Assembly (NCBI GenBank): GCA_034231615.1
Contig: CM067306.1
Span: forward strand, 59,377,057-59,441,056
Origin: Meghimatium bilineatum
Lineage: Eukaryota; Mollusca; Gastropoda; Stylommatophora; Philomycidae
Length of the DNA: 64,000 nt
Direction: 5' to 3'
The notes under the pieces are model-generated. The model did no database searches. It was not told the origin of the DNA and worked only from the letters and a program-made list of their open reading frames with translations. This document shows positions 60,618 through 64,000 of this stretch, in pieces; position 1 is the stretch's first letter; the number at the start of each line of letters is the position of its first letter. Both the position numbers and the translations under genes were made by a program.

Positions 60618-61010
60618 CCATTTCACTTAGTTTCCTCTTACGACATGCGTGTCACACCGTAGTACTGTTATTCTTTACTAAAAACTTAGGCCGTGTCAAC
60701 ACACGAGCCATCTCCTTACGATAAAAAAAGGTCCTTTAAACATGATACGTGTTTCTAATTTGGACATAATAGGTCGTCTTCTTTTTCTGCAATTGGTTTG
60801 ATATCCGCCATGTATAGAATTATTTTAGCTAGCAGGCGCAGAGAGTTTCAAACAATTTAGTATTTCATATCATATAACCATTAAACAATGGAGGTCACAG
60901 TTTAGATTATTAGACCGTCACGACCTCAGAGGCGAATATAACGATATTGAATTTATTTTTAGTTTTATTTAGATCTATTATTTGGGGTTGAATGACATGA
61001 TTGCACTGAG
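60618..61010 (+). repeat. Left arm of a long inverted repeat
   Basis: About 390 bases, inverted counterpart of 62275-62679, by eye roughly 75-85% alike. Both contain a SINE-B head piece (TTACGACATGCGTG), a conserved GAGTTTCAAACAATTT and GAGGCGAATATAACGAT. Confidence 0.75.
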
Positions 61011-61062
61011 TGAGGAAGTACAGATTTAATCGTTTATGACATTTATTTGTCATATCAAAATA

Positions 61063-61858
61063 TAGTCGTCTTGTGAAATTTAGTCGCCTTGTGAAATTTA
61101 GTCGTCTTATGAAATTTAGTGGTCTTTTGAAATTTAGTCGTCTTATGAAATTTAGTCGTCTTGTGAAATAGTCGTCTTGTAAAATTTAGTCGTCTTGTAA
61201 AATTTAGTCGCCTTGTGAAATTTAGTCACCTTGTGAAATTTAGTCGCCTTGTGAAATTTAGTCGCCTTGTTAAATTTAGTCATCTTGTGAAATTTAGTCG
61301 TCTTATGAAATTTAGTCGTCTTATGAAATTTAGTCGTCTTGTGAAATTTAGTCACCTTGTGAAATTTAGTCGTCTTGTGAAATTTAGTCGTCTTGTGAAA
61401 TTTAGTCGTCTTGTGAAATTTAGTCGCCTTGTGAAATTTAGTCGCCTTGTGAAATTTAGTCGTCTTGTGAAATTTAGTCGTCTTGTGAAATTTAGTCGTC
61501 TTGTGAAATTTAGTCGTCTTATGAATCCATCTGCTATGTAATTAAAGTGTTCTTTGTATAGTCGTCTTGTGAAATTTAGTCGTCTTATGAAATTTAGTCG
61601 TCTTGTGAAATTTAGTCACCTTGTGAAATTTAGTCGTCTTGTGAAATTTAGTCGTCTTGTGAAATTTAGTCGTCTTGTGAAATTTAGTCGTCTTGTGAAA
61701 TTTAGTCGTCTTGTGAAATTTAGTCGCCTTGTGAAATTTAGTCGCCTTGTGAAATTTAGTCGTCTTGTGAAATTTAGTCGTCTTGTGAAATTTAGTCGTC
61801 TTGTGAAATTTAGTCGCCTTGTGAAATTTAGTCGTCTTATGAATCCATCTGCTATGTA
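61063..61858. repeat. 18-base tandem array (~42 copies) with 318-base duplication
   Basis: TCGTCTTGTGAAATTTAG with CACC, CGCC and TTATG variants. The non-repeat spacer ATGAATCCATCTGCTATG occurs at 61521 and 61839 (318 bases apart), showing block duplication. Frames through it (V-K-F-S-R-L) are artefacts. Confidence 0.95.
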
Positions 61859-61904
61859 ATTAAAGTGTTCTTTGTATCTCAGGCATGAATCTAATACGAT
61901 TTCC

Positions 61905-62070
61905 AAGAACTAGGTGAATGCGGTGAATTTCCAAGAACTTGGTGAATGCGGTGAATTTCCAAGAACTTGGTGAATGCGGTGAATTTCCAAGAACTTGGTG
62001 AATGCGGTGAATTTCCAAGAACTTGGTGAATGCGGTGAATTTCCAAGAACTTGGTGAATGCGGTGAATTT
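61905..62070. repeat. 28-base tandem array (6 copies)
   Basis: GTGAATTTCCAAGAACTTGG plus TGAATGCG; each unit holds the near-palindrome CCAAGAACTTGG. Confidence 0.95.
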
Positions 62071-62139
62071 ACCTGGCACATTAAAAATATATTATATTTA
62101 TAAATAATTATAAATTTACCAAAAATAGCCAGGTCGACT

Positions 62140-62245
62140 CCAAGTATGTACGTAGTGACCCACAAAAATCACGGCAATAATCAAAAACGTAGCGAATGAA
62201 GTCTTAATTAATTCTGTGCATAGGTCTTCTACCGCCGAGGGCCTC
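62140..62245. mobile_element. Half copy of the foldback MITE
   Basis: ATCACGGCAATAATC, AAAACGTAGCGAATGAAG and CATAGGTCTTCTACCGCCGA match the right arm of the 43765-44015 element. Confidence 0.5.
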
Positions 62246-62274
62246 GGTTGAACGATTGATATCTTACTTGTCTA

Positions 62275-62679
62275 TTCAGCGCAGTCATGTCATTCAACTC
62301 CAAATAATAGATCTAATTCATACTCAAAATACATTCACTATCGTTATATTCGCCTCGGAGGTCGTGGCGGTCTCATAACCTAAACTGCGACCTCCATTGT
62401 TTATGGTTATATCATCTGAAATACCAAATTGTTTGAAACTCGCTGCGCCTGCTTGCTAAAATAAAACTTTTTATATATGGCGGATATTAGTAAACTGATT
62501 GCAGAAGAGGGCGGCAACTTGATTATGTCCAAATTAGAATCATGTCCCAGATTTAAATAGGCTTTTGTTTGTCATAAAATTTTACTCATGTGTTGCCACT
62601 GCCCAGATTTGGAGTAAAGAATAGCAACACTGCGGTGTGCTATGTATGTCGTAATTAAGAGGGGACTAAGTGAAATGGG
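62275..62679 (-). repeat. Right arm of the long inverted repeat
   Basis: Complement of 60618-61010. A short frame from ATG at 62479 (MADISKLIAEEGGNLIMSK) is retained in diverged form in the other arm (ATG complement near 60817) but has no continuation, so I do not call it a gene. Confidence 0.72.
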
Positions 62680-62786
62680 TGGAGTTGGCAGTATCAACAA
62701 TTGGTTCCGCTATATTGACACAAAAGCCATATTAAAGGCAGATGTGTTATGTTCAAAATGGTGGATATTGCATCAAGGCTATAAAC

Positions 62787-64000
62787 CATGAGACAATGAT
62801 TTCAGTTATCCAGCCTACATTCATGAGACAATTATTTCAGTTATCCAGCCTACATCCATGACACAATTATTTCAGTTTATCCAGCCTTACATTCATGAGA
62901 CAATGATTTCAGTTATCCAGCCTACATCCATGAGACAATGATTTCAGTTATCCAGCCTTACATTCATGAGACAATGATTTCAGTTATCCAGCCTACATCC
63001 ATGAGACAATGATTTCAGTTATCCAGCCTTACATTCACGAGACAATGATTTCAGTTATCCAGCCTACATCCATGAGACAAGGATTTCAGTTATCCAGCCT
63101 ACATCCATGAGACAATGATTTCAGTTATCCAGCCTACATCCATGAGACAATGATTTCAGTTATCCAGCCTACATTCATGAGACAATTATTTCAGTTTATC
63201 CAGCCTTACATTCATGAGACAATGATTTCAGATATCCAGCCTACATCCATGCGACAATGATTTCAGTTATCCAGCCTTACATTCATGAGACAATGATTTC
63301 AGTTATCCAGCCTACATCCATGAGACCATGATTTCAGTTATCCAGCCTACATCCATGAGACAATGATTTCAGTTATCCAGCCTACATTCATGACACATTT
63401 ATTTCAGTTTATCCAGCCTTACATCCATGAGACAATGATTTCAGTTATCCAGCCTACATCCATGAGACAATGATTTCAGTTATCCAGCCTACATTCATGA
63501 GACAATTATTTCAGTTATCCAGCCTACATTCATGAGACAATTATTTCAGTTTATCCAGCCTTACATTCATGAGACAATGATTTCAGTTATCCAGCCTACA
63601 TCAATGAGACAATGATTTCAGTTATCCAGCCTTACATTCATGAGACAATGATTTCAGTTATCCAGCCTACATCCATGAGACAATGATTTCAGTTATCCAG
63701 CCTACATTCATGAGACAATGATTTCAGTTATCCAGCCTACATTCATGAGACAATGATTTCAGTTATCCAGCCTACATCCATGAGACAATGATTTCAGTTA
63801 TCCAGCCTACATCCATGACACATTTATTTCAGTTTATCCAGCCTTACATTCATGAGACAATTATTTCAGTTATCCAGCCTACATCCACGAGACAATGATT
63901 TCAGTTATCCAGCCTACATCCACGAGACAATGATTTCAGTTATCCAGCCTACATCCATGAGACAATGATTTCAGTTATCCAGTCTACATCCATGAGACAA
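62787..64000. repeat. 34-base tandem array (~35 copies) running off the window end
   Basis: TTCAGTTATCCAGCCTACAT plus CCATGAGACAATGA, with CATTCATG and CAATTATT variants. Confidence 0.96.

Noticed and set aside
61215-61906. Repetitive frames on both strands (V-K-F-S-R-L and T-R-R-L-N-F)
   Set aside because: 18-base array artefacts.

Overview
This looks like a gene-poor stretch of an invertebrate animal genome; I cannot fix the phylum. The evidence is eukaryotic gene structure (short exons, GT/AG introns of 2.5-18 kb), many non-LTR retrotransposon tails, tRNA-derived SINEs with 10-14 base target-site duplications, a Penelope-like element, Tc1/mariner- and hAT-type DNA transposons, and about thirty tandem arrays that by my own addition of spans fill roughly a fifth of the window. 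I see no operon, CRISPR array or true tRNA/rRNA gene.

Host genes. Only two genes convince me. They are paralogues on the + strand, each with three exons joining to exactly 432 coding bases (143 residues) with identical intron phases. Each encodes a one-domain tryparedoxin/nucleoredoxin-like oxidoreductase with a W-C-P-P-C active site and a V-R-G-I-P cis-proline loop. Gene A has exons at 8825-8918, 12103-12299 and 14822-14962. Gene B has exons at 33087-33177, 51281-51480 and 56230-56370, with an 18.1 kb first intron full of repeats. In gene B the last ~65 bases of exon 2 plus the first ~10 intron bases are repeated in tandem (75-base unit, 19 extra copies, 51481-52905), giving 20 consecutive copies of the same 5' splice site.

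Mobile elements. An intact 427-codon DDE transposase of the IS630/Tc1/mariner superfamily lies at 27407-28690. A 5'-truncated Penelope-like element (reverse transcriptase end plus GIY-YIG endonuclease) lies at 34001-35233. A 719-base internally deleted mariner with perfect 30-base terminal repeats (9635-10353) sits inside a probable hAT-type element. At least twenty non-LTR fragments occur, mostly C-terminal tails. Two SINE-like families (here SINE-A and SINE-B) share their 3' end and a GAA-rich tail; two other families (SINE-C, SINE-D) have tRNA-like heads. Several foldback elements are present.

Layout. 1-8.8 kb: arrays, SINEs, LINE tails. 8.8-15.0 kb: gene A with a foldback insertion just after its stop. 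15-27 kb: LINE tails and large arrays. 27.4-28.7 kb: transposase. 29-33 kb: microsatellites, a 14-base array with a 168-base higher-order period, a 33-base array. 33.1-56.4 kb: gene B, its introns holding the Penelope-like element, SINEs and the 34-, 39- and 75-base arrays. 56.4-64 kb: AT-rich repeats, SINEs, a large inverted repeat around 18- and 28-base arrays, and a 34-base array that runs off the end. Most long open frames in the window are read through tandem arrays and are not genes.
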